From: SZUA-430 sp044375275
Lineage (GTDB): Bacteria > Pseudomonadota > Alphaproteobacteria > Micropepsales > Micropepsaceae
NCBI GenBank assembly: GCA_044375275.1
Contig: JBILMZ010000111.1
Span: 1-11,277, forward strand
DNA: 11,277 nucleotides
Reading direction: 5' to 3'
The notes under the pieces were generated by a model. The model was not told the origin of the DNA. It saw only the letters and a program-made list of their open reading frames with translations, and searched no databases. Positions 1 to 7,615 of this stretch are shown piece after piece. A program made the translations under genes and the position numbers. Each line of letters opens with the position of its first letter. Positions within the stretch are counted from its first letter, which is position 1.

Positions 1-1
1 C

Positions 2-985
2 AACTATGTGCAGCTTGTGCTGGCGCGTATCGGGGTTGGCATCGGTGAGGCCGGTTCGTCTCCGCAGTCCCATTCCATGATCGCCGACATGTACGCGCCG
101 CACGAAAGGTCGTGGGCGCTCGGGTTCTATGCGCTTGGTGTTTACCTGGGCGGCATGCTGGGGTTCCTTATCGGTGCCCCACTCGCCGAGGTCTGGGGGT
201 GGCGATCTGTCTTCTTTGTTGTGGGCTTCCCCGGTTTGCTTATCGCGGCGCTGATCTATTTCACGATTGATGAGCCGAAGCGTGGCCTTGCTGACGGCCG
301 CGTGGAACAATCCGTAAAGAAGCAGTCTCTGACGGAGACGATTGCGGCGCTGAAGGCAGCCTTCGTGTTCATCTGGTCGTCGCGCGCCTGTCGCCACGTC
401 GTCATCGGGCTTACGCTGACCTCGTTCGTTGGCTATGGCGGCGTCATGTTCGCCGCGTCATTCCTCAAGCGCTCCCACGGTATTTCAGGCGTCGAGATCG
501 GTTTGATCCTGGGTCCCATTGTCGGCATTCTGGGCGGATTCGGAGCGCTGTTTGGCGGATGGCTTGCCGACCGGTTGTCGCGGAACGACAAGCGCTGGAA
601 TGCCTGGGTCATTGCTGTTGCGAAGGCCGTTGCAGCGCCGCTCGTGCTTGCCTTTTACCTCCTCGATGACTTTACATGGGCACTGGTGTTTTATCTGCCG
701 GCGACTGTGCTTGGTGCTTTCTACCTCGGCCCCAGTTTTGCGATGGTGCAAAGCGTGGCGCCGCTGCACATGCGTTCGACCGTGTCTGCGATCATGCTGT
801 TTGCGCTTAACCTGATTGCGCTTGGGCTTGGGCCGCTGGCGGTGGGTGCGCTCAGCGACCTGCTCAATCCGGCGTACGGTACCCAGTCGCTTCGTTATGC
901 GTTGATGCTGACGTCGCTGCTGAATCTCTGGGCCGCGTACCACTATCTGATTGCGGGACGCGCCTTTGCGAAGGAAGTCGGTTAG
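2..985 (+). CDS. Spinster-type MFS transporter, C-terminal part (5' truncated by window edge)
   Basis: Inner-membrane secondary transporter of the major facilitator superfamily; substrate not deducible. The reading frame is open from the first complete codon (base 2), so the true start lies outside the window and the GTG at 8 is not a credible start. The visible 328 residues begin in the segment ARIGVGIGEAGSSP, followed by a Ser/His stretch (SSPQSHSMIADMYAPHER) typical of the spinster-like MFS group. About eight hydrophobic helices follow, consistent with the last two thirds of a 12-TM protein. A polar cytoplasmic linker (DEPKRGLADGRVEQSVKKQS) separates the two halves, and a motif-A-like GGWLADRLSRND lies between helices of the second half. 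It ends in TAG, 3 bp from the stop of the convergent DUF169 gene. Seen: fold motifs and helices. Known: spinster-like proteins carry varied lipids or organic acids. Inferred: a substrate used by neighbouring catabolic genes cannot be shown. Confidence 0.92.
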   Translation, partial: NYVQLVLARIGVGIGEAGSSPQSHSMIADMYAPHERSWALGFYALGVYLGGMLGFLIGAPLAEVWGWRSVFFVVGFPGLLIAALIYFTIDEPKRGLADGRVEQSVKKQSLTETIAALKAAFVFIWSSRACRHVVIGLTLTSFVGYGGVMFAASFLKRSHGISGVEIGLILGPIVGILGGFGALFGGWLADRLSRNDKRWNAWVIAVAKAVAAPLVLAFYLLDDFTWALVFYLPATVLGAFYLGPSFAMVQSVAPLHMRSTVSAIMLFALNLIALGLGPLAVGALSDLLNPAYGTQSLRYALMLTSLLNLWAAYHYLIAGRAFAKEVG

Positions 986-988
986 GCG

Positions 989-1768
989 TCAGGACTTTCC
1001 TTCGCCATAGCTCACGCCGAGACCGGCGCGCACATCGTTCTGGATGCCATAGGGCGGGATCGGGTAGCGCAATCCGTTCTTGGCGAGCGCCTTCATGCCA
1101 TCGACGGCGATGTGCAGATGCGCCGGCGAGAGGGCCATCAGCATTTCCTCGTCAGGGACGCCTCCATAGCGGCGCTCGGCAAAGCAGGGCAGGGACAGGC
1201 TGGGTTCACCGGTCTTCAGCGCGCGTCCCCAAGAGTCAGCGCAGGCGGTCTCGCCCACAACGCTCCAGTCGAAGCGCTTGTAGTTCCTGTACTGAAGGCC
1301 GTTGATCAGGATGATCATCTGGCCGGGCGTTGCGTAGACCAGGCAGATATCCGGCGGATCAAGACGGCCGGAGGCCAGTGGGGACACCGCCATTGCCTTG
1401 AAGCGACCGAAGGGCACGAGCGGCAGAGCCTCCTGGCGTGCTCGGGCGTCTTCCGGGGTCTCGTGCCAGACGCCGACATAGGGCTTGCCCGAAAGCCATT
1501 CGTCGTCCTGCGGCGCGAGACCGATCACGGCCCGGCATTGTGCCCCCGCGAGGTCCTCTGCCGTGATGCCGACGGTCCAGCCCAGGCGGGAGGCCATCGA
1601 GACGATCTGGTCCGTGGTATGCACGGCTTTCGGACGCCGGATCTTCGGAATGGCCTGCATGTCCTCAACCTGCTCGAACATTTTCATGGCCGTGACCGTT
1701 GTCTTGAGCCTGAGCAACGCATTCAACTCATCGACGAGACCCTGGAAGGACTGGCTGTTCTGCGACAT
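989..1768 (-). CDS. DUF169 family protein (COG2043-like), function unknown
   Basis: A 259-residue soluble protein with no signal peptide or TM helix. I recognise the DUF169 pattern: an N-terminal LLRLKTTVTAMKMFE segment, a central hydrophobic strand pair (ICLVYATPGQMIILINGLQY) and the signature GETACADSWGRALKTGEP followed by SLSLPCFAERRYGGVPDEEM. Cysteines are at about 78, 142, 176 and 195; the last two lie within the signature. No biochemical role is established for the family as far as I know. The ATG at 1768 is preferred over the longer frame to 1831 because an AGGGAA ribosome-binding site lies just upstream and the extra 21 residues are arginine-rich and unlike the family. It is divergent from the oligopeptidase gene and convergent with the MFS gene, so it is probably monocistronic. 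Family assignment is fairly secure; function is open. Confidence 0.85.
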   Translation of the reverse strand: MSQNSQSFQGLVDELNALLRLKTTVTAMKMFEQVEDMQAIPKIRRPKAVHTTDQIVSMASRLGWTVGITAEDLAGAQCRAVIGLAPQDDEWLSGKPYVGVWHETPEDARARQEALPLVPFGRFKAMAVSPLASGRLDPPDICLVYATPGQMIILINGLQYRNYKRFDWSVVGETACADSWGRALKTGEPSLSLPCFAERRYGGVPDEEMLMALSPAHLHIAVDGMKALAKNGLRYPIPPYGIQNDVRAGLGVSYGEGKS

Positions 1769-1805
1769 GGCGTGTTTTCCCTGTGAACGGCACAAACCGT
1801 AACGC

Positions 1806-1821
1806 CTCACGTCAGCGTGAG
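1806..1821. repeat. Inverted repeat in the divergent DUF169/oligopeptidase intergenic region
   Basis: The two arms, CTCACG and CGTGAG, are perfect complements around a TCAG centre. The site lies 38 bases upstream of the DUF169 start and could be an operator or a leader hairpin of the DUF169 message. Function is inferred from position only. Confidence 0.4.
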
Positions 1822-1830
1822 CCAGACCCA

Positions 1831-1859
1831 TTGGACGCGCGTCCCTGCAGACGCTAATT
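1831..1859 (+). promoter_or_regulatory. Possible promoter of the oligopeptidase gene
   Basis: TTGGAC at 1831-1836 is followed after 17 bases by CTAATT at 1854-1859. The match to a sigma-70 type promoter is weak, particularly at -10. The predicted transcript would start about 20 bases before the ATG at 1888. The call rests mainly on position. Confidence 0.25.
1833..1844. repeat. Perfect 12-bp palindrome in the same divergent promoter region
   Basis: GGACGCGCGTCC reads the same on both strands. It overlaps TTGGAC, a possible -35 element for the oligopeptidase gene, so a dimeric regulator bound here could affect that promoter. No regulator gene lies next to it in this window. Confidence 0.4.
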
Positions 1860-1887
1860 TGGCAGCATGCTCATACAGGAAGATTCA

Positions 1888-3978
1888 ATGCGCATGTTCC
1901 TCGCCCTGGCGGCGGTTTCACTTTCACTCACGGCCTGTGCCTCGATGACAGTTGCAAATGACGATCCGAATATCTGGCTTGAGGACGTGCATGGCGAGAA
2001 GGCGCTGGCCTGGGTCAAGGGCGAGAATGACCGGACGCTGAAGAGGCTCACCGGTGACAGCCGCTATGACACCTATCGCCGCGAGGCGCTGAAGATATTT
2101 ACCGCCAAGGACCGCATCCCGCTTCCGGGTTTCCGCGCGGGTGGCATCGACAATCTCTGGCAGGATGCGAAGCATCCGCATGGCGTATGGCGTTCGACCG
2201 CGCTGGCCTCGTACCGGACCGGCAAGCCACGCTGGGCAGCCGTTCTCGATTTCGATGATCTGTCTCGCAAGGAGGGGCGGAAGTGGTTCTTCAAGGGGGC
2301 TGATTGTCTCGCGCCGGAGGATCGGCTGTGCCTCGTCCGGCTTTCTGATGGCGGAGGGGATGCGATCGAGGTGCGCGAGTTCGATGCGAAGACACGCACC
2401 TTCGTGAAGGGCGGGTTCCAGCTTGCCCGGGCGAAACAGTCCGTGGACTTCGTGGATGCCGACACCGTGCTTGTGTCGCGCGCGCTGAACGAGAGCGAGG
2501 CGACGGAGTCCGGCTATCCTGCCGTGGTGCGTGAACTCAAGCGCGGACAGAAGATCGAGGAGGCGAAGATCGTGTTCCGCGCAGACCGCAAGGACACGAT
2601 GGTGTCGACGGATGTGCTGCGGAACCGGGATGGTTCGGTGGCGGCACGGGTGGCCGAGCGCCGTGTCGGCTTCTTCGATGTCGAGCTCTACCTGATTGAT
2701 GGTCCGAAGCCCGTGCGCGTGGTGATGCCGACATTTGCCTCATTGCGCGGATTTGTTGACGGTCAGATGATCTTCACGGTGCAGGACAAATGGAAGGGCT
2801 TCAAGCAGGGCGCCCTTGTCGCGGTGGATCTTGAAGGGGCGCGCAAGGCGCCTGACAGGCCTGAGACGGTTGCGACGCTTGTCATGCAGCCCACGTCTTC
2901 GCAGACGATCGATTCCGTCGAGGTCACGCGCGACACCGTTGTCGTGGAGATGCTCGACAACGTGAAGGGTGCCATCGAGGTCTACAAGCGGGATGCTGGT
3001 GGGTGGAAGGGGCAGCGCCTGGCGCTTCCCGAGAACTCGTCGCTGACGGTTCGTGCGGCACAGGAATCCGGCTCGCTGCTGTTTGTCACATCCGAGAGTT
3101 TCCTCGAGCCGACGCGGCTCTGGTCCATCGACGTGGCGAAGGGCAAGCCGGCACTTGTCACGTCGCTGCCGGCGAAGTTCCGCGCGGGCGGGCATGTCGT
3201 GTCCCAGCATTGGGCGACGTCGAAGGATGGCACGAAGATCCCGTACTTCCTTGTGATGCCCAAGGGGGCCAAGGCGGACGGTTCGACGCCCACGCTGCTG
3301 TTCGGTTATGGCGGGTTCCAAATCTCGAAGCCACCGGCCTACCTGCCGGAGATGGGCAAACTGTGGCTTGAGCGGGGTGGTGCCTATGTGATTGCCAATA
3401 TCCGCGGTGGCGGCGAGTTTGGGCCCGCGTGGCACAAGGCGGCCCTGCGCGAGAACCGTCAGCGGGCCTTTGATGACTTTGCAGCGGTGGGCGAGGATCT
3501 CATTGCGCGCAAGATCACGTCGCCGAAGCGACTGGGCATCTATGGGCGCTCGAATGGAGGCGTGCTGACGACGGTGTCGATGACGCAGCGTCCGGACCTG
3601 TTCAATGCGGTCGTGGTGGAAAGCCCGCTCGTCGACATGCTGCGCTATCACAAGCTGTCGGCCGGCGCGTCCTGGGTGGCCGAGTATGGCAACCCTGATG
3701 ATGCGGGAGATCGCGCGTTCATTTCGGCCTATTCGGGCTACCAGAAGCTCGCGCCGGGGACGACCTATCCGGAGCCCTATGTCACCACGAATACGGAGGA
3801 TGACCGTGTTCATCCGGGGCATGCGCGCAAGTTCGCCGCGCGCCTGTCGCAGCTTGGCGCGCCGTATCTCTATTTCGAAAACACCTTTGGCGGGCACTCG
3901 AATGATGCGGATCCCGCGATGAATGCGGAGCGTTGGGCCAGGCACTATGTGTACCTGTCCCAGAAGCTGATGGACTGA
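1888..3978 (+). CDS. Prolyl oligopeptidase family (S9A) serine peptidase, lipoprotein
   Basis: A 696-residue S9-family peptidase expected to cleave short proline-containing peptides. The N-terminus is a lipoprotein signal: positive start, hydrophobic core, then lipobox LTAC with Cys17 as lipidation site. The next residue is Ala rather than Asp, which favours the outer membrane. A beta-propeller-type region occupies roughly residues 60-400 and the alpha/beta hydrolase domain about 430-696. Catalytic residues are visible: Ser555 in YGRSNGGV, Asp638/639 in EDDRVHPGHARK and His670 in FGGHSND. The conserved NIRGGGEFGPAWH segment precedes the nucleophile. The start at 1888 was chosen over the in-frame ATG at 1867 because AGGA lies at good distance before it and the signal peptide then begins normally. 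The length fits the family. It stands alone on +, its stop 3 bp from the convergent crotonase stop. The likely role is periplasmic peptide scavenging (inferred). Confidence 0.94.
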   Translation: MRMFLALAAVSLSLTACASMTVANDDPNIWLEDVHGEKALAWVKGENDRTLKRLTGDSRYDTYRREALKIFTAKDRIPLPGFRAGGIDNLWQDAKHPHGVWRSTALASYRTGKPRWAAVLDFDDLSRKEGRKWFFKGADCLAPEDRLCLVRLSDGGGDAIEVREFDAKTRTFVKGGFQLARAKQSVDFVDADTVLVSRALNESEATESGYPAVVRELKRGQKIEEAKIVFRADRKDTMVSTDVLRNRDGSVAARVAERRVGFFDVELYLIDGPKPVRVVMPTFASLRGFVDGQMIFTVQDKWKGFKQGALVAVDLEGARKAPDRPETVATLVMQPTSSQTIDSVEVTRDTVVVEMLDNVKGAIEVYKRDAGGWKGQRLALPENSSLTVRAAQESGSLLFVTSESFLEPTRLWSIDVAKGKPALVTSLPAKFRAGGHVVSQHWATSKDGTKIPYFLVMPKGAKADGSTPTLLFGYGGFQISKPPAYLPEMGKLWLERGGAYVIANIRGGGEFGPAWHKAALRENRQRAFDDFAAVGEDLIARKITSPKRLGIYGRSNGGVLTTVSMTQRPDLFNAVVVESPLVDMLRYHKLSAGASWVAEYGNPDDAGDRAFISAYSGYQKLAPGTTYPEPYVTTNTEDDRVHPGHARKFAARLSQLGAPYLYFENTFGGHSNDADPAMNAERWARHYVYLSQKLMD

Positions 3979-3981
3979 GCG

Positions 3982-4758
3982 TCAGCTCTTCTGTTGCTGG
4001 CCGCGGGCACGAACCTGCTCGCGGCGGGCCTCGATGGCGCTGGAACTGACGGCCTTGTTGGCAGCACCGGAGAAGCGCCGCTCGGTGTGCAGCGACGTGC
4101 CGAAGTCTTCCGCGTAGCCGTCATCGATGAGCTTCTTGTAGGCGGGCAGGCACTCGGGGACGAGGGTCAGCATGTCTGCCGCGATCTTGCGGCAGGTGGG
4201 GATCAGTTCTTCTGTCGGAACGATGCGGTTGATCATGCCCCACTCCTGGGCCTGCGCGGCGCTGAGGAAGTTGCCGGTCAGCGACAGTTCCTTTGCCCGA
4301 TAGATGCCGATCGTGCGCGAGAGTTTCTGGGAGAGGCCCCAGCCCGGCAGGATGCCGACGCGACCATGCGTGTCGGCGAAACGGGCTTCCGGTGCGCAGA
4401 TGAGGATGTCACAAGCGAGGGCGAGTTCGAAGCCGCCCGTGATCGCGACGCCGTTGATGGCGCCGATCACCGGCTTGGTGAAACGATTCAGCGAGGTGAC
4501 GGGGTCCTGGGTTTCCACGCTGGCGGAGACCGAGTCGGATCCGCTGCCGAGTTCCTTCAGGTCGAGACCGGCGCAGAAGGCCTTGCCTGCACCAATCAGG
4601 ATCGCGGCTCGCACGCCCGGATCGCTGTTGAGGCGGTCGAAGGTCTCGGCGATGGCACCGCGCAACTCGCGCGACAGGGCGTTCATCGCCTGGGGCCTGT
4701 TCAGCGTGACAAGGGCAACTTCATCCCTGACGTCTACAAGGAGGACCGGATCGGACAT
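3982..4758 (-). CDS. Enoyl-CoA hydratase/isomerase (crotonase) family protein with altered active site
   Basis: A 258-residue cytosolic crotonase-fold protein, usual family length. Oxyanion-hole segments are present: GKAFCAGLDLKEL (about 58-70) and INGVAITGGFELALACD (about 101-117). The first catalytic glutamate is kept (Glu111 in GGFEL). The position of the second (Glu164 in rat enoyl-CoA hydratase) is His131 in ARFADTHGRVGILPGWG. Classical hydratases need both glutamates, so simple hydration of enoyl-CoA is doubtful; isomerase, thioester hydrolase or other crotonase chemistry is possible. The FADTH-x-RVG-x-(L/M)PGWG pattern is one I know from other annotated 'enoyl-CoA hydratases', so it is a subgroup feature rather than decay. 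The ATG at 4758 is preferred to the upstream TTG at 4782 because the first eight codons of the longer form look unlike the family. It is the last gene of the btuB-aldolase-crotonase run, 45 bp after the aldolase stop. Confidence 0.9.
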   Translation of the reverse strand: MSDPVLLVDVRDEVALVTLNRPQAMNALSRELRGAIAETFDRLNSDPGVRAAILIGAGKAFCAGLDLKELGSGSDSVSASVETQDPVTSLNRFTKPVIGAINGVAITGGFELALACDILICAPEARFADTHGRVGILPGWGLSQKLSRTIGIYRAKELSLTGNFLSAAQAQEWGMINRIVPTEELIPTCRKIAADMLTLVPECLPAYKKLIDDGYAEDFGTSLHTERRFSGAANKAVSSSAIEARREQVRARGQQQKS

Positions 4759-4803
4759 TGTTCGTGCTTTCGTGTTTGGCAATTGAAACAGGGTGCCGGG
4801 CGA

Positions 4804-5553
4804 TCAGAGGAACTGTTGGCGCAGCTCCGCGCCCAGTCCCAGAAGGCCGCCATCGGAGGCAACGGTAACAAGGTCGAAGCCCTTGTTGAACATGGACTTC
4901 GAGTAGGCGGGCGAGACGCAATAGATGCCCGTGCGCTGCTTGTTCGCTTTCGCTACGTCTACGATCCGGTCGATGGCCTTCACGACGACGGGATCGGTCT
5001 GGTCCATGCGTCCTTCACGTCCCAGTGAAATGCCGAGATCGGATGGGCCGATATAGAGCATGTCGAGGCCGGGGACGGACGCGATGGACTCTACATTCTC
5101 CAGTCCCGCAGCTGTTTCAATCTGCGCGATGGCGAGGACAAGGCTGCTTGACCGTGTCGCGTAGTCCTCTGACAGCAGGCGCGCGCGGTTGGGGCCCATG
5201 CTGCGGTAGCCGACAGGCGGATAGCGCAAGGCTCCCACGAATGCCTCGCATTCGGCGCGGTTGTTGATCGTCGGGCAGATGACGCCGAGGGCGCCTGCAT
5301 CGGCGGCGCGCATGACCTGCGAGGGATCGTTCCAGCCCACGCGCACGAGCGGCACGGTGCGCGTGGTGGAGAGAGCGGTCAGCATCGCCACCATGTCACT
5401 GTAGCCGATCACGCCGTGCTGCGTGTCGACGGTGATGGAGTCCCATCCCTGGTGCGCCAGGATCTCGGTTGAATAGGACGATGGAATGGTCGCCCAGACA
5501 TTGGTGACGGCGCGGCCCGAGGACCACGCCGTCTTCAGAGGATTTTCCTGCAT
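4804..5553 (-). CDS. HpcH/HpaI aldolase family protein
   Basis: A 249-residue member of the metal-dependent class II pyruvate aldolases (HpcH/HpaI), which reversibly split 4-hydroxy-2-oxoacids into pyruvate and an aldehyde. Visible motifs in order: VDTQHGVIGY with the catalytic His46, VPLVRV with Arg71 (pyruvate carboxylate contact in HpaI), YPPVGYRSMGPNRA, QIETAAGLENVE with metal ligand Glu146, and YIGPSDLGISLG with metal ligand Asp172. These match HpaI His45, Arg70, Glu149 and Asp175. The residue before the catalytic His is Gln instead of the Glu of HpaI, as in a large uncharacterised subgroup, so the substrate is unknown. The start is the ATG at 5553, 8 bp after the btuB stop; GGAG lies within that gap, with AGGA a little further up. 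Such tight spacing implies co-transcription and possible translational coupling with btuB. Cytoplasmic. Confidence 0.92.
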   Translation of the reverse strand: MQENPLKTAWSSGRAVTNVWATIPSSYSTEILAHQGWDSITVDTQHGVIGYSDMVAMLTALSTTRTVPLVRVGWNDPSQVMRAADAGALGVICPTINNRAECEAFVGALRYPPVGYRSMGPNRARLLSEDYATRSSSLVLAIAQIETAAGLENVESIASVPGLDMLYIGPSDLGISLGREGRMDQTDPVVVKAIDRIVDVAKANKQRTGIYCVSPAYSKSMFNKGFDLVTVASDGGLLGLGAELRQQFL

Positions 5554-5561
5554 CGGCTCCG

Positions 5562-7469
5562 CTACATCCTGAATCTCAGGCCAGCATAGGCCGAGATGCC
5601 CGGTGATGTGAACGAAAATACTTCCTCGTATTGTTCGTCGAGCAGGTTCTCCACGCGTCCAAAGGCTTCGAGATTGTCGGTCACTTTCCAGGAGCCGTAG
5701 GCATTGACGAGGGTGAAAGCACGCAGGGTCGCGAAATCTTCCGGCGTCGCGAAGATGAATTCATTGTCCTGCTGCTCGCCATTGTAGCGGACTCCCAGGC
5801 CGAGATAGCCGCGTTCCGAGATCGCGTAGCCGACGTTGAGCGAGCCGGCATGGCGCGGACGGCGGACTTCGTCGAGGCCGTTCTCCTGTGCGTCGGTATA
5901 GGTGTAAGCGGCGGAAACAGTCCAGTCACCGAGGCTTGCATCTGCCGTGAGTTCGAGGCCTTGCCGCTCGCTTTTATCGTCGCGGTTCTTTGGCGTGGCA
6001 ACGAATGTGGGCGGGATGAAATCGGTGAAGATCTCGTCTTCGAGGCGAGCCGAAAACCAGGTTGCTGTCAGTTTCACCTTGCGGTCCAGAAGGTAGTGGT
6101 CGATGCCCACGTCCCAGCCCACGGACTTCTCCGCCTTGAGGTCAGGGTTGCCGATGAAGCTCGCCGGATCAAAGCCGAAGAGTTCGAAGTTGTTCGGATT
6201 CTTGATTCCAGATCCTGCGGTTGCACGCAGGCGCGTGTCGCCGAAACGATAGCTGACTTGTGCCCGGTATGTGGTCGCGTCCTGGAAGCGTTCATTCTGG
6301 TCATGGCGCAAGGCGATCCCGGCATTCAGGTCGCCATACTCCATGTCATAGCTCGCAACCGTTCCGGTGTTCTGGAGCCTGCGGATGTCGTTGACCGGCG
6401 TCGGGGCGCCGATGGGCAGGTTCTGGTAGCTCTCCTCTTTCCAGTCGATGGCGCCTGTGAGCTTGTGCTGCACGTCTCCGGTGCTGAAGCTGGCTGCAGC
6501 GACGGCACTGATCTTGTCACGATGGCCTTCGGAGAAGAAGGCTGGTGCGCCGAAGGAATAGTTGTAGCGGCTTCCGTCGGTGAAGTTATAGGACAGGCGC
6601 GTTTCAAGAACGCCGCCAAAGCCCGTCGCTTCAAGTTGCACGTTGCCATAGACGGCATCCGTGCGGGTGACGTCGTCGCCGTCAATGGCGAGTCCCTGCG
6701 TCGGCGACAGGAAATTGAAGTCCTGTGGATCGCCTTCGGCGCGTGTTCCCACCTTGCGGATGAAGGCGCGCAGCTCGATGTCGGGCGTGAAGCGCAGGCC
6801 TGCATTGACGAAGTAGGTGCGTTCCCGCGAACCGTCCTCTTCGGCGCCGGCACGCGCGATGTTGGTGCCATCCGTGCTGTGGTACGCAGTGCTGGCATAA
6901 ATGTCGAAGATGTCAGTGCCGAACGACGCCGATGCGGTGGCTGCCGTGGAGGCGAAGGAGCCGGCTTCAGCCTGACCAGCGAAGGACAGGTCGCCGCGTC
7001 CACGCTTCGGAATGACGTTGATGACGCCGCCTATGGCGTCGGAGCCGTAGAGCGCACTCTGGCTGCCACGGAGGATCTCGACCCTCTCGATGTCATTGCC
7101 CAGCAGGCCGGCAAAGTCGAATTCACCCTGGAACGGATCGTTGATGTCCGCGCCATCGAGCAGCACAAGCGTGTGATTACCCTCGCTCCCGCGTGTTCTC
7201 ACCTGAGTAGCGCCGCCGGCACCGCCGGTCCGGCTGATGGCCAGGCCCGGCACGTCGCGCAGGATGTCGGACACATAGAGTGTCTGGCGTTGTTCGATCT
7301 GGAGTGCGGAGATCGTGGATACGGCCGTTCCCAGGCGGTCCTCCGGGACCTGTCCGATGCGGCTTCCGGTGATGACGATCTTTTCGACAGTTTCGGCGAG
7401 TGACGGCGTTGCCAGGCAGGCCGTCGATGCCAGAAGCACAATTCTTGCTGATGTTCCCATATAGCTCAT
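5562..7469 (-). CDS. btuB: TonB-dependent vitamin B12 (corrinoid) outer-membrane receptor, BtuB-like
   Basis: A 635-residue TonB-dependent receptor that would take cobalamin across the outer membrane using TonB-ExbBD energy. The Sec signal peptide ends near ALA-E at residues 23-26 (SLA|ETVEK). The Ton box region VEKIVITGSRI follows directly. The plug (about 30-148) shows DILRDVPGLAIS, TRGSEGNHTLVLLDG and ERVEILRGSQSALYGSDAIGGVINVI, a close match to the BtuB plug pattern. A 22-strand-type barrel occupies the rest, ending in AYAGLRFRM with an aromatic/hydrophobic terminal strand. The ATG at 7469 was chosen because GGGGAA lies 6-11 bases upstream and the signal peptide follows at once; the frame stays open to 7643 only by running back into the riboswitch. 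The cobalamin riboswitch upstream is the strongest support for the substrate. It heads an operon with the aldolase and crotonase genes. Other corrinoids are possible ligands. Confidence 0.92.
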   Translation of the reverse strand: MSYMGTSARIVLLASTACLATPSLAETVEKIVITGSRIGQVPEDRLGTAVSTISALQIEQRQTLYVSDILRDVPGLAISRTGGAGGATQVRTRGSEGNHTLVLLDGADINDPFQGEFDFAGLLGNDIERVEILRGSQSALYGSDAIGGVINVIPKRGRGDLSFAGQAEAGSFASTAATASASFGTDIFDIYASTAYHSTDGTNIARAGAEEDGSRERTYFVNAGLRFTPDIELRAFIRKVGTRAEGDPQDFNFLSPTQGLAIDGDDVTRTDAVYGNVQLEATGFGGVLETRLSYNFTDGSRYNYSFGAPAFFSEGHRDKISAVAAASFSTGDVQHKLTGAIDWKEESYQNLPIGAPTPVNDIRRLQNTGTVASYDMEYGDLNAGIALRHDQNERFQDATTYRAQVSYRFGDTRLRATAGSGIKNPNNFELFGFDPASFIGNPDLKAEKSVGWDVGIDHYLLDRKVKLTATWFSARLEDEIFTDFIPPTFVATPKNRDDKSERQGLELTADASLGDWTVSAAYTYTDAQENGLDEVRRPRHAGSLNVGYAISERGYLGLGVRYNGEQQDNEFIFATPEDFATLRAFTLVNAYGSWKVTDNLEAFGRVENLLDEQYEEVFSFTSPGISAYAGLRFRM

Positions 7470-7615
7470 TGAGGTTCCCCAACCCGTTATGAGCACGCAC
7501 CTATCCCTGTTGGCGCGCGCGACATATGGCGCCCCCTTGCGAGGGTTCCATGCACACGTCACCGCACCGGAAGGAGCCGTCTCTTCAAGCGCCCGCCGCG
7601 CCCTTGAGGGGTGAC
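7470..7615 (-). promoter_or_regulatory. btuB leader, riboswitch expression platform
   Basis: This 146-nt leader lies between the aptamer and the btuB ATG. In the transcript a GC-rich hairpin sits just after the aptamer (plus-strand 7586-7606): outer CAA/TTG and inner GCGC/GCGC pairs around a GGCGG loop, with a two-base bulge. This could be the L13-type hairpin whose loop meets L5 of the aptamer. Near the start codon the SD run GGGG lies in the loop of a GGTT/AACC mini-hairpin (7472-7483). I see no hairpin followed by a U-tract, so control at translation start is more likely than termination. The pairings were judged by eye only. Confidence 0.4.

Noticed and set aside
976..992. Terminator between the MFS and DUF169 genes
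   Set aside because: Only 3 bp separate the stops and no hairpin with a T-run is visible there; the same holds at 3976-3984.
2740..3945. Long - frame opposite the oligopeptidase
   Set aside because: Arg-rich shadow; the + strand carries the full catalytic triad.
3994..5028. Long + frame opposite crotonase and aldolase
   Set aside because: It spans two well-supported - genes and shows no recognisable domain.
5631..7403. Long + frame opposite btuB
   Set aside because: No start signal or family motif; btuB on - has signal peptide, Ton box, plug and terminal strand.
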